The notes beneath the pieces were generated by a model, which saw nothing but the letters and a program-made list of their open reading frames with translations, had not been told where the DNA came from and ran no database searches. A DNA stretch of 64,000 nucleotides, taken from SABI01 sp963678555. Lineage in GTDB: Bacteria; Spirochaetota; Spirochaetia; Sphaerochaetales; Sphaerochaetaceae. The stretch covers positions 248,001 through 312,000 of the forward strand of contig CAXXJA010000002.1 in the NCBI GenBank assembly GCA_963678555.2, in the 5' to 3' direction. This document shows, one piece after another, positions 9,848 through 19,124 of this stretch. The position numbers were made by a program, and so were the translations under genes. The first letter of the stretch is position 1. Each line of letters begins with the position of its first letter.

Positions 9848-12745
9848 ATGACACAGAATCGTGATTCTTTATACCAGAGCGGTATGGCTGGGACAGAGGA
9901 TTTTTCCGCCCGTCATATCGGGGTGGATAGTGCAGAACAGAAGGAGATGCTCACAGAACTCGGGCTCTCCTCACTGCAGGAACTGATCGACAAGGTGGTA
10001 CCGCCTTCCATCCGTCGCACTGACCGTATGGAGGTGGGTGAGGGGATGGGTGAGCATGAAGCTCTGGAACGACTGAGAACCATGGCAGGGAAGAACAGGC
10101 TTCTGACCAGCTATATCGGCCAGGGGTATCATAACACACTCACCCCTCCTGTCATCCAGAGGAATATTCTTGAGAATCCCGCCTGGTACACCTCCTATAC
10201 CCCCTATCAGCCGGAGATCTCTCAGGGACGGCTCGAGGCGATGTTCACCTTTCAGACGATGGTGGCTGACCTGACCGGATTCGCTCTGGCCAACGCCTCC
10301 CTTCTCGACGAGGCCACTGCCTGCGGTGAAGCGATGACACTCTGTCAGCGGGTCCATAAGGGACGGGGAACAGTATTTCTTGTGGCTCAGGACTGTCACC
10401 CGCAGAATATCGAGGTGGTGCGGACCCGTGCGGATTCCCTCGGTGTCGAGGTGGTGGTGGCCGACCCCCTGAGCGCTGACCTTGACCGGCTGAATCTGTT
10501 TGGCGTCCTGCTTCAGTATCCTTCGACCAACGGAGAGATTCATGACTACCGTGCACTGTGTGAACGTGTTCATCAGAAGGGGGCACTTGTTGCAGTCTCC
10601 GCTGATCTGCTTGCTCTGACCCTGCTTGTCCCTCCCGGAGAGTTCGGTGCCGACCTCGCCGTAGGCAGCACCCAGCGCTTCGGTGTACCCATGATGTACG
10701 GTGGACCCCACGCCGCCTACATGGCAACCCGCGATGAATTCAAACGTTCGATGCCCGGACGACTGATCGGTCTTTCGATCGATTCCGAGGGTAAGGGGGC
10801 GTATCGTCTTGCCCTTCAGACCCGGGAACAGCACATACGCCGTGAAAAGGCGACAAGCAACATCTGTACAGCGCAGGCACTTCTGGCCGTGATGGCCGGT
10901 ATGTACGCGGTATACCATGGTGCTGAAGGGTTGAAGAGAATCGCTCTGAGGATTCATCAGCGTACCCGGCACCTTGCAAGAGGGCTGAAGGAGAGGGGAC
11001 AGCATGTACTGACGCGTCAGTTCTTCGACACGGTCACGGTGCACACGGGAACCGGGACCGATGAGTATATGGAATCGGCTGTGCGCCTCGGGTACAACCT
11101 GCGGCGTCTCGATGATGAGCATATCTCCATCTCTCTGGATGAGAGTACCCGGGAGGATGATGTCAGGGTTCTCCTCTCTGCCTTCGGCAGTGAAAGAACC
11201 GAAGCCGACGGCGGTACTTCGATGAAGGAGCAGGGCTCCGGTCCCGAATGGCCGGTAGAGCTGATCCGCACCAGCGGATACCTCAGTCACCCGGTATTCA
11301 ACTCCTATCATTCAGAGACACTGATGATGCGCTATATCAGGTCTCTCTCTGATAAGGACCTTGCCCTTGACCGCGCGATGATACCGCTCGGATCCTGTAC
11401 GATGAAACTCAATGCGGCATCCGAGATGATGCCGGTCACCTGGCCGGAGTTCGGTGCTGTTCATCCCTATGTCCCTCGCGATCAAGCTCAAGGATACCGG
11501 CAGCTGACCGATGAATTCGAACAGCTGCTCTGTGCCGTCACAGGGTATGATGCCGTATCGCTCCAGCCGAACAGCGGGGCGCAGGGTGAGTATTCCGGAC
11601 TGCTTGCGATCCGTGCCTACCACCACAGCAGAGGAGAGGGTCACCGGAGTATCTGTCTGATTCCTGCCTCAGCCCACGGGACGAACCCTGCATCGGCTCA
11701 CATGGCGGGGATGAAGGTCGTCGTGGTAGCAACCGACGAGAACGGGAATATCAGCATGGAGGATCTGAAGTCCAAGGTGGAACTGCACGGCTCCGATCTC
11801 GCCGCGATCATGATCACCTATCCGTCCACCCACGGGGTATTCGAAGAGAGTGTCGTCGAGGTCTGCGACCTCGTGCATCAGGCGGGGGGCCAGGTCTATA
11901 TAGACGGGGCGAATATGAATGCCATGGTCGGAATCAGTGCTCCCGGAGCCTTCGGCGGTGATGTCTCTCACCTCAACCTTCATAAGACCTTTGCCATTCC
12001 TCATGGAGGGGGAGGTCCCGGTGTCGGTCCGGTGGCTGTGAAGGAGCATCTCAGAGACTTCCTTCCCGGTGACGTGAACACCGGAAGAAAGGAGCAGCCC
12101 GTCGGACCGGTGTCGGGCTCTCAGTGGGGAAGTGCAGGAATCCTGCCGATCAGCTGGTCGTATATCAGGATGATGGGTCATGAGGGGCTTGCACAGGCGA
12201 CCTCCGTGGCGATCCTGAATGCGAACTATCTTGCCCGGAGGCTGAAGGAATACTACCCCGTGCTCTACACTGACCGTGAAGGGTGGGTGGCCCATGAATG
12301 CATCATCGACCTGAGACCGGTCAAGGCGGAGACGGGAATCACCGTGGATGACGTGGCCAAACGGCTGATCGACTATGGATTTCATGCACCGACGATGTCC
12401 TTCCCGGTCCCCGGGACGCTGATGATCGAACCCACCGAAAGTGAATCGAAGTGGGAGATCGACCGTTTCTGTGACGCGATGATCGCAATCAGGAAAGAGA
12501 TAGATGCCGTTGCCGGAGGGGTGCTGGACGGGGAGGATAATCCCCTGAAGCATGCTCCGCATACAATCGAGTGTGTCTCCTCGGATACATGGAATCACAG
12601 CTACAGCCGGCAGGAGGCTGCCTACCCGGTACCCTCTCTGTGCGGCACGAAGTACTGGTCTCCTGTGGGGAGAGTCAATAATGTGTATGGGGACAGGAAT
12701 CTGGTCTGCACCTGTGCACCGGTGTCGGCATATACAGAAGAGTGA
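9848..12745 (+). CDS. gcvP: Glycine dehydrogenase (decarboxylating), one-piece P protein
   Basis: 965 residues from ATG 9848, which has GAGG 6 nt upstream. An in-frame ATG at 9746 would add a basic, non-homologous extension. The protein is the single-chain form, with P1-like and P2-like halves joined: F-S-A-R-H-I-G near the start, S-Y-I-G-Q-G-Y-H-N-T and the Y-Q-P-E-I-S-Q-G-R segment in the first half; C-T-M-K-L-N, S-A-H-G-T-N-P-A-S-A and the PLP lysine in L-N-L-H-K-T-F-A-I-P-H-G in the second. It decarboxylates glycine and loads the aminomethyl group on lipoyl-H protein. A gap of 189 bases from gcvT contains no gene. Confidence 0.96.
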   Translation: MTQNRDSLYQSGMAGTEDFSARHIGVDSAEQKEMLTELGLSSLQELIDKVVPPSIRRTDRMEVGEGMGEHEALERLRTMAGKNRLLTSYIGQGYHNTLTPPVIQRNILENPAWYTSYTPYQPEISQGRLEAMFTFQTMVADLTGFALANASLLDEATACGEAMTLCQRVHKGRGTVFLVAQDCHPQNIEVVRTRADSLGVEVVVADPLSADLDRLNLFGVLLQYPSTNGEIHDYRALCERVHQKGALVAVSADLLALTLLVPPGEFGADLAVGSTQRFGVPMMYGGPHAAYMATRDEFKRSMPGRLIGLSIDSEGKGAYRLALQTREQHIRREKATSNICTAQALLAVMAGMYAVYHGAEGLKRIALRIHQRTRHLARGLKERGQHVLTRQFFDTVTVHTGTGTDEYMESAVRLGYNLRRLDDEHISISLDESTREDDVRVLLSAFGSERTEADGGTSMKEQGSGPEWPVELIRTSGYLSHPVFNSYHSETLMMRYIRSLSDKDLALDRAMIPLGSCTMKLNAASEMMPVTWPEFGAVHPYVPRDQAQGYRQLTDEFEQLLCAVTGYDAVSLQPNSGAQGEYSGLLAIRAYHHSRGEGHRSICLIPASAHGTNPASAHMAGMKVVVVATDENGNISMEDLKSKVELHGSDLAAIMITYPSTHGVFEESVVEVCDLVHQAGGQVYIDGANMNAMVGISAPGAFGGDVSHLNLHKTFAIPHGGGGPGVGPVAVKEHLRDFLPGDVNTGRKEQPVGPVSGSQWGSAGILPISWSYIRMMGHEGLAQATSVAILNANYLARRLKEYYPVLYTDREGWVAHECIIDLRPVKAETGITVDDVAKRLIDYGFHAPTMSFPVPGTLMIEPTESESKWEIDRFCDAMIAIRKEIDAVAGGVLDGEDNPLKHAPHTIECVSSDTWNHSYSRQEAAYPVPSLCGTKYWSPVGRVNNVYGDRNLVCTCAPVSAYTEE

Positions 12746-12755
12746 GGACGAATAC

Positions 12756-13268
12756 ATGAAGAAATCCCTTGTGATAACCCTGATCGGTGACGACCGTCCC
12801 GGTATCGTGGAAACAGTCTCGAATATCCTGAACGCCCATCAGGGTGAGTGGGTCGAAAGTCATATGTCCAATCTTGCGGGCAAGTTTGCCGGTATCCTGC
12901 ACGTGCAGGTCCCGGGTGAGCATGTCGATGACTTCAAGCGTGAAATACTCTCGGAGAAGACCTCTGATCTGAGTATCCGGGTCGAAGATGTGATAACAGA
13001 CGCCCCCCGCCTCGGCACGACCTACCGCCTGCAGCTTGTTGGTCAGGACCATCCGGGAATCGTCTACCGGATCTCCTCTGCTCTGAAAGACAACGGTGCG
13101 ACCGTGGAAGATCTTGACACCGAGGTTGTGGATGCCTCTATGGCCGGCGGTCAGCTTTTCAAGGCTGATATGGTCATCTCGATCGGGGAAGACAGCAGCG
13201 TTGAGACTCTACGTGAGGTTCTCGAAGACCTTGCAAACGAACTGATTGTCGATATCGATCTGGAGTGA
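12756..13268 (+). CDS. Double ACT-domain regulator, GcvR-like
   Basis: 170 residues from ATG 12756, with GAGGA about 8 nt upstream; upstream codons in this frame overlap gcvP and are not used. Two ACT modules are visible: residues about 4-80 (V-I-T-L-I-G-D-D-R-P-G-I-V-E) and 90-165 (L-Q-L-V-G-Q-D-H-P-G-I-V). This architecture matches the glycine cleavage repressor GcvR and related small amino-acid-sensing proteins. Its place 10 bases after gcvP supports a role in glycine-responsive control. No GcvA partner is in the window, so the mechanism is open. Confidence 0.85.
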   Translation: MKKSLVITLIGDDRPGIVETVSNILNAHQGEWVESHMSNLAGKFAGILHVQVPGEHVDDFKREILSEKTSDLSIRVEDVITDAPRLGTTYRLQLVGQDHPGIVYRISSALKDNGATVEDLDTEVVDASMAGGQLFKADMVISIGEDSSVETLREVLEDLANELIVDIDLE

Positions 13269-13315
13269 CAGCACAAAGGGTATAGCGTTCGCTGCAGGTC
13301 CTCCAGTAGCAGGAA

Positions 13316-16300
13316 TCACAGAGACCTTCGTGAGTTTCCGTGCGATACCTGTGTCGGCAGGCCACATGGTTGCGCATACTCAAACAATCTGCAGAAGGTG
13401 TTCACGAGTCTCATCTGCTGTACGGTAGAGCAGGAGGTCTCCTGAAGACGCGGGTTTGCTACCACGACGGCGAGGCACTGTGCACGAGAGAGAGCCACGT
13501 TCAGTCTGTTCGGGCTGTAGAGAAACTCAATGTCCCGCGGCATGTACTCCCCGCTTGAGGTCACCATGGATACGAGGACGACAGGGGCTTCCTGGCCCTG
13601 AAACTTATCGACCGTGCCGACCCTGGCCTTTTCGGGGAGGATGGATGTCAGATAATTCACCTGCACGTTATAGGGCGTGACAACGAGGATGTCATGCTCG
13701 GTAAGTTCATGCGGGGTCCCCTCTTCATCGATATATCTCTGGCCGATGAGCGAGAGATAGGTTTCCTTGATAATCTCCCCCTCCTCCTCACTCTTCTGCG
13801 AACACCCTTCATGGTCTGCCTCAAGGATGACGATACCTGTATCCGGGAGGTCAACTCCTTCGAGCTCCAGTCTCCGTCTTGATGTGATCTCATGGGGCTT
13901 GAGTTTACCGTCGTAGAAGGCGTCTGATATGAATGTACAGATGGCGGGATTCATACGGTACGTCCTGGAGAGAAAGATTCCTCTGTCCTGCGGTATCGTC
14001 GAACAGTCCCCGAGAAGGAACTCGAGTATCGACAAGCCCGCTTCGCCGGGGTGGACACCCTGGATAGCCTGTCCGAGCTGCATCTGGTCTCCTACCAGGA
14101 TGATGTTTCTGGCGGCATTCGCCATTGCGATGACATTCGCCGTGGAGACCTGACCCGCTTCGTCGATAAACAGGTAATCGAGTCTGTCTTGAAACAGCGA
14201 ATGAGAGAAGGTCCAGGCAGTGCCGGCGAAGAGGTCGTTCGAGAGGTCCATATCCTGAACGGACACTGCCGGGTTGATGAACCTCCCTGTATACTCGGTT
14301 TCCTTCTTATTCCGTGTCGCTTTTTTCACCCCTCTGAATGCAAAACCGCTTTCCTGTGCAACCCGTTCTACCTTTTCGAGAAGATTATGGACGGCTTTGT
14401 GCGAATTGGAGGAGACGCCGATCTTCATTCCCCGTTTCAGGAGGTCGACGATAATGTGGCTCGAAATGTAGGTCTTGCCCGCTCCGGGCGGCCCCTGGAT
14501 GAAGAGATAACTCCTTTTCAGGTGGGCAACAGCCTCCTGTGCGTCACCAACGAGGTCCTCGTGTGTGACGATTGCCTCGCCCTGTTCCTTTCCTGTGATC
14601 CGGGGATTGGACCGTGACAGGATCTCAGTCGCCACCTGAGAGGGGGTGCTCATATCCATAATTCTGGAAGCATAGGTGTAGATTGACTGGCGTAAGACCT
14701 GTGTATTGATCGGCTTTGGTGGTCCCAGAGAGAGGCGGGGGGGAAGATTGTTCTTCTCTGATAGCTTTATCGTGACGGTGGATGCTGCGTTGTCAATGTC
14801 AAAGATCGTCCCGGCAGATTCCAACGTATCAATCAGGGTAGGGGAGTCTCCCGGTTTCAGCTTATAATCCTGGGGTGGAAAGTGATAGGTCCACAGTCGT
14901 GAGCGTTTCAGCGTAGTGGGGGAACCCATAAGGCTCAGTCCCGCAAGGCATTCGGTGTCCTCGATCAGTTCGTCCTCTTCCTTTGTCTGACGGGAGAACA
15001 TCTTCCACCACTGCGGTTTCGCCTCACGGTTATGAAACTCAAGGAGGTGGATGATGCGGGTGTGTACAGGAGAGGAGGCTGAACTGCCTTTTTCAAGTCC
15101 AATCCTGCACCGTTCATATTCTATTTCCCATTCTTTGCGTTCATCGGTGGAGTCTGCACCATCGTTCTGCTCGGGTGTGTACCAGGGAATCTGCCGGGGC
15201 CTGATACTCACGAGCCAGTCGCGAAGGAGCCGGGTGGAGAGGCAGTCCACTTCATTGTAGTCAGCGATCTCCTGAAGCAGAGAGGCCTCTCCGGTTTCCC
15301 GCCAGGTATTGTATACGACGATACTGTCGGTAGCAGTGGCAACAGTGTTCTTCCGTTTGTCCATGTAGAAAGCTTCCATGTTCTTGATGGAATACCCCGG
15401 CTGCGATGTGCGCAGACTTTCTCGCACAACAACGTACAGGTCAACGAAGAGGTTGTGCCTGAGAAGGTTGTCGAGCATCTCCTCGTGACGGGCATACCGG
15501 CAGGCGAGGCGTTTGAGAGCTGTGGTTTCGTAGTGGTTGTAGTGATATATGAATGCCTGAGGATAGCGGGTGAGATGGTCTTTCAGGAAATTCATGAACA
15601 CATCGAAAGTCTTTTCCTCCTGTTCATGGTCGTGTGCCCAGAAGGGAATGAACCTGTGCTCCCTGTTGATATAGGTGTGTACTCCGAACAGGTATTCGAG
15701 TCCGTCAGGGTAAAGAGGGTCGCCTTCCATATCGAAAAAGAGATCTCCCTCGGCGGGCAGGGGGATACGGGAGAAGCCTTTGCCCCTCTCCTGTTCAAGA
15801 AGGGAATACACCTTCTCTCCCGTACTCCTCTCGTGGTGCTGCAAGGCCGCCTGGGAGCGGAGGCGGAGGAAGGTTCCCGGCATCATGCCGGGAATCCTGT
15901 CTTTTTTGCACGAAGCGAGTTCTGAGATGGTATGGATACCTGCTTTGCGTAAGGTGTTTTCGTGTGTCCGCTGAATATTCGCAATCAGGGAGAGGTGATC
16001 GGTTTCCTCCCACTCTCTTTCACACCGCTCCTTCCAGTGGCAGAAACCGCAATAGGGGCAGGGTTCAGGAACTGATGCTGAAGGGATGTTCCTGATGTAG
16101 TCTGCGAAACGCTTTTTCAGGTGCGTGTAGTAAGCGAAGTACTCTGAGGTCGTGAAGCTCTCTTTTTTCCCTGTACCGAGTACAAGGTGCATGAGCAGGG
16201 GCTGCAGTTCCTGGATCTCTGCCAGAAGTTCACTGTACATGCATATCTGAAGGATATGTTTCACCTCTGCATGACGGGCAAGTTTTGTGTCCAACACCTC

Positions 16301-16687
16301 ATAGCTGAACTCGCCGAGAGCTGAAGGAGTCTCACAGCGAACGAGAAAGTCAGCATCCCCTCTCCATGGAGGAGTGAAGAATACACCCTGATACACGACA
16401 TCCACGCCGCTTCTCATCGCTTTTTGGGTAAGCTCTGCACGTTCGGTCAGGGAAGAGGACTTTGGAATTTCAACAACGGTTCTACCTTCTTCCCTGAGGT
16501 GTTGCAGGTATCCTGCTTCGTGTTCCATCCCTCTCTTCTGCAGCAGTTGGTTGGTCGCGCTCTCCTCAGTCTTTTCGAGGTCTTCGTGCAGAGCCCTGTT
16601 ATCGAGGAAGGAGGCATGGTGACAGGAGAGGAAGGTCACGAGGTCTGTGGGGGAATACAGTATCTGATCATCCGTATAGCGCTGCAT
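13316..16687 (-). CDS. TM0106-type RecB-like nuclease fused to a superfamily 1 helicase
   Basis: About 1123 residues from the ATG at 16685-16687, which follows GGAGGT closely. A possible longer frame to 16744 lacks a better site. The N-terminal third is a RecB-like nuclease with a cysteine pattern suited to an Fe-S cluster (F-L-S-C-H-H, then C-P-Y-C-G-F-C-H-W-K-E-R-C). The middle has an RNase H-like block (F-F-D-M-E-G-D-P). The C-terminal half is a DNA2/UPF1-like helicase: Walker A G-P-P-G-A-G-K-T, F-I-D-E-A-G-Q, G-D-Q-M-Q-L, a T-V-D-K-F-Q-G-Q-E motif and A-L-S-R-A. The family is widely scattered in bacteria, function not settled, probably DNA or RNA end processing. It stops 47 bases from the convergent regulator gene. 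Confidence 0.85.
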   Translation of the reverse strand: MQRYTDDQILYSPTDLVTFLSCHHASFLDNRALHEDLEKTEESATNQLLQKRGMEHEAGYLQHLREEGRTVVEIPKSSSLTERAELTQKAMRSGVDVVYQGVFFTPPWRGDADFLVRCETPSALGEFSYEVLDTKLARHAEVKHILQICMYSELLAEIQELQPLLMHLVLGTGKKESFTTSEYFAYYTHLKKRFADYIRNIPSASVPEPCPYCGFCHWKERCEREWEETDHLSLIANIQRTHENTLRKAGIHTISELASCKKDRIPGMMPGTFLRLRSQAALQHHERSTGEKVYSLLEQERGKGFSRIPLPAEGDLFFDMEGDPLYPDGLEYLFGVHTYINREHRFIPFWAHDHEQEEKTFDVFMNFLKDHLTRYPQAFIYHYNHYETTALKRLACRYARHEEMLDNLLRHNLFVDLYVVVRESLRTSQPGYSIKNMEAFYMDKRKNTVATATDSIVVYNTWRETGEASLLQEIADYNEVDCLSTRLLRDWLVSIRPRQIPWYTPEQNDGADSTDERKEWEIEYERCRIGLEKGSSASSPVHTRIIHLLEFHNREAKPQWWKMFSRQTKEEDELIEDTECLAGLSLMGSPTTLKRSRLWTYHFPPQDYKLKPGDSPTLIDTLESAGTIFDIDNAASTVTIKLSEKNNLPPRLSLGPPKPINTQVLRQSIYTYASRIMDMSTPSQVATEILSRSNPRITGKEQGEAIVTHEDLVGDAQEAVAHLKRSYLFIQGPPGAGKTYISSHIIVDLLKRGMKIGVSSNSHKAVHNLLEKVERVAQESGFAFRGVKKATRNKKETEYTGRFINPAVSVQDMDLSNDLFAGTAWTFSHSLFQDRLDYLFIDEAGQVSTANVIAMANAARNIILVGDQMQLGQAIQGVHPGEAGLSILEFLLGDCSTIPQDRGIFLSRTYRMNPAICTFISDAFYDGKLKPHEITSRRRLELEGVDLPDTGIVILEADHEGCSQKSEEEGEIIKETYLSLIGQRYIDEEGTPHELTEHDILVVTPYNVQVNYLTSILPEKARVGTVDKFQGQEAPVVLVSMVTSSGEYMPRDIEFLYSPNRLNVALSRAQCLAVVVANPRLQETSCSTVQQMRLVNTFCRLFEYAQPCGLPTQVSHGNSRRSL

Positions 16688-16808
16688 ATGACCTCCCGAA
16701 CCGTATACCCTGTATACCTTACATACATTGCCCGTCCGGTTCAATCCTCATCGGTCCAATACCGCTCCCGGAGGATGCCAGCCGGTTATACGGGGCAAGG
16801 AGCAAGGG

Positions 16809-16875
16809 GCAAAGAAAATCCCCCGGTTCTTGTGAGTCTGTCGTGTTTCAGAGGACAGACCGGGACCGGGGGATT
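16809..16875 (-). terminator. Large two-tier intrinsic terminator of the DEAD-box gene
   Basis: An 11-bp perfect outer stem (AATCCCCCGGT at 16817-16827 with its complement at 16865-16875) encloses a 7-bp perfect inner stem (16836-16842 with 16854-16860). Read on the minus strand it lies 27 bases past the helicase stop and is followed by a T-rich run (TTTTCTTT), so it is a Rho-independent terminator for the minus-strand transcript. Confidence 0.8.
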
Positions 16876-16901
16876 ATGGTACCAGCACACGCTGGATTGG
16901 G

Positions 16902-18167
16902 CTAGGCTCGCGCGGAGGCGTACCTTCTGCCGCCACCTGAGGAACGGGAGAATCTACACTGGCCGTTTTGTTCCGTTCGGGGATTCTGATCTCTTCGCTG
17001 TGGCCCTCTGGTGTCGGAGACCTCTGAGGGATCCTTCTTCACGGGGATGAAACCTGCAGGAGCTGCCACATTCACAGTGGTCTTCAGGACCTTCTGGATC
17101 TTGTTCCACTGGTCCTTCTCGTCGGGACTTACAAAGGTGATTGCCTCACCCGATTTGCCGGCTCTTCCTGTTCTGCCGATCCGGTGGATATAATCCTCCG
17201 CGACCTGAGGCAGGTTGAAGTTCACCACATGGGACAGGCCTTCGAGGTGAATTCCCCTCGCGGCAACATCGGTAGCCACCAGAACCTGAAGGTCTCCCTT
17301 CTTGAATTCACTGAGAGTGCGGGTACGTGCATTCTGACTCTTATTGCCGTGAATGGCCCCGACAGGGATACCCTTCTTCATCAGCTGTTTGCTGAGACGG
17401 TCCGCCCCATGCTTCGTACTGACAAAGACCAGTGCCTGATACCAGGAATGTGTCTCGATGAAGTGGACCAGCAGGTGACGTTTCTGGTCTTTGGTGATGG
17501 CAAAGAAGGACTGATCGACTTTTTCAGCAGCTTCGTTTTTCCGTGACACCTCGACGATAGCGGGGTTATTGAGGATTTCACCCGAGAGACGTCTGATCTC
17601 CGGTGAATAGGTTGCAGAGAACAGCAGGTTCTGCCGTTTCTGAGGAAGGTACTTCATGATCTTCCTGATATCACGGACAAAGCCCATGTCAAGCATCCTG
17701 TCCGCTTCGTCCAGAACGAGGATCTCGATATCTCGGAGATTCAGAGTCTTCTGAGCCAGATGGTCCAGTAGTCGTCCGGGAGTGGCGACGAGTACATCGG
17801 TTCCTCTCTGCAGCGCGGCAATCTGAGGATTGATCTTGACGCCACCGAATATGCTAGTTGTGCGCAGGGGCAGGCTGCTGCCGTAATCACGGAAACTTTC
17901 TGCGACCTGGGCTGCGAGTTCTCTCGTAGGGGAGAGGACCAGAGCTCGTGGATTGCGGGTGCGTTTCCCGGACTGGTTGAGCAGGTGAAGGATAGGCAGT
18001 GCGAAGGCTGCTGTCTTGCCGGTACCCGTCTGGGCACCTCCGATAAGATCCCTTCCTTCGAGGATGACAGGGATCGCCTGAGTCTGGATGGGTGTGGGGA
18101 CAGTATATCCCTGTTTGGTAACTGCAGTGAGCAGTTCTTCGGTCAGACCGAATGAGTTGAAATTCAT
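16902..18167 (-). CDS. rhlE: DEAD-box ATP-dependent RNA helicase, RhlE-like
   Basis: 421 residues. Motifs in order: Q motif (F-G-L-T... P-T-P-I-Q-T-Q-A-I-P), motif I A-Q-T-G-T-G-K-T, P-T-R-E-L-A, motif II D-E-A-D-R-M-L-D-M-G-F, S-A-T, then in the second lobe V-F-V-S-T-K, A-T-D-V-A-A-R-G-I and H-R-I-G-R-T-G-R. A basic, Arg/Gly-rich tail of about 50 residues follows, as in RhlE, and probably binds RNA. AAGGA precedes the ATG. The upstream leader is AT-rich with a 7-bp hairpin (18265-18281). Likely role is ribosome or mRNA remodelling, often cold-related in this family. Confidence 0.93.
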   Translation of the reverse strand: MNFNSFGLTEELLTAVTKQGYTVPTPIQTQAIPVILEGRDLIGGAQTGTGKTAAFALPILHLLNQSGKRTRNPRALVLSPTRELAAQVAESFRDYGSSLPLRTTSIFGGVKINPQIAALQRGTDVLVATPGRLLDHLAQKTLNLRDIEILVLDEADRMLDMGFVRDIRKIMKYLPQKRQNLLFSATYSPEIRRLSGEILNNPAIVEVSRKNEAAEKVDQSFFAITKDQKRHLLVHFIETHSWYQALVFVSTKHGADRLSKQLMKKGIPVGAIHGNKSQNARTRTLSEFKKGDLQVLVATDVAARGIHLEGLSHVVNFNLPQVAEDYIHRIGRTGRAGKSGEAITFVSPDEKDQWNKIQKVLKTTVNVAAPAGFIPVKKDPSEVSDTRGPQRRDQNPRTEQNGQCRFSRSSGGGRRYASARA

Positions 18168-18392
18168 GGGTTTCCTTATGGTATTGAGTTGAGGTAATCG
18201 ACCTTCATTAATTTTTCAAGAAATGATTCAGCCCGGAAGATTGCTGGAGCGATAGGTAAGACTGATTTACTACCAGTAAATATACCGTACCCTACCATAT
18301 TGTGAAACTTTATGATAGGGGGGGGAGGCGACTCTCCGTGTGAGGTGTGATGCGCAGTGAAACGTGATCCCTTTTTGGCCCCTGACCGCCTC

Positions 18393-19124
18393 TCATGTCC
18401 GCCCTGATACCATGATCTGCAGCATGTGCTCTTCCATCCTCTGAAGATACCCTGGATGGATCAGACGCTCATGTTTCGGACCGAGGTGTATGGTCTCCCG
18501 GATACTGCAGGGACTGCCGTTGAGAATGTACACGGTATCGCAGAGGCGTGTGATCTCACGCGTATCATGGGAGACGAACACGACACTCATGGACCGTTCC
18601 CCGAGAAGCCGGTTGAACAGTGTTATCAGCTGCATTCTGAGGGGGTAATCGAGTCCGGCGAAGGGTTCATCCATCAGGAAGATGTCGGGTTCGAACGCGA
18701 GAGCACGGGCCAGTGACACCCGTTGTTTCATACCGCCGCTCAACTGATCAGGATAATACCCGAGATAATCTGAGAGCTCCACTGCATCGAGAGCCGCTCT
18801 GGCGCGCTCTTCACGCTCCTGTCTGTCTCCGATGGTATCGTTGAGAACAAACAGGATATTCTGCAGGACTGTGTTCCACGGGATAAGCCGGGGTTCCTGG
18901 AAATTGAAGGCCGTGCGTGCATGAGGGTGAGAGACGGTGATCGTCCCTGTCGTCGGCTTCTCCAGCTCCGCGATGATGCGGAGAATGGTGGTCTTCCCAC
19001 AACCGCTTGGTCCGACGATTCCGGTTACCTCCCCGGTCCTGAGTACCATGTCGATGGGAGCCAGAATCTGATTTCCATTGAAGGTCTTCGTGAGTCCGGA
19101 ACATCTGAGTATGTCATGCTGCAT
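18393..19124 (-). CDS. ABC transporter ATP-binding protein, NitT/TauT (SsuB) type
   Basis: 243 residues from the ATG at 19122-19124 (GAGGG 9 nt upstream). A TTG nine bases upstream in frame is possible. Walker A G-P-S-G-C-G-K-T-T, the F-Q-E-P-R-L-I-P-W Q-loop typical of the NitT/TauT/SsuB group, signature L-S-G-G-M-K-Q-R, Walker B I-F-L-M-D-E-P-F and the switch H-D. It powers import through the permease whose 3' end it overlaps by 11 bases. Substrates of this group include nitrate, sulfonates, taurine, thiamine precursors and riboflavin; none can be chosen here. Confidence 0.9.
   Translation of the reverse strand: MQHDILRCSGLTKTFNGNQILAPIDMVLRTGEVTGIVGPSGCGKTTILRIIAELEKPTTGTITVSHPHARTAFNFQEPRLIPWNTVLQNILFVLNDTIGDRQEREERARAALDAVELSDYLGYYPDQLSGGMKQRVSLARALAFEPDIFLMDEPFAGLDYPLRMQLITLFNRLLGERSMSVVFVSHDTREITRLCDTVYILNGSPCSIRETIHLGPKHERLIHPGYLQRMEEHMLQIMVSGRT

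Noticed and set aside
9971..11311. 446-codon minus-strand frame opposite gcvP
   Set aside because: Antisense shadow of a highly conserved gene; composition is His/Arg/Gly-rich and unprotein-like.
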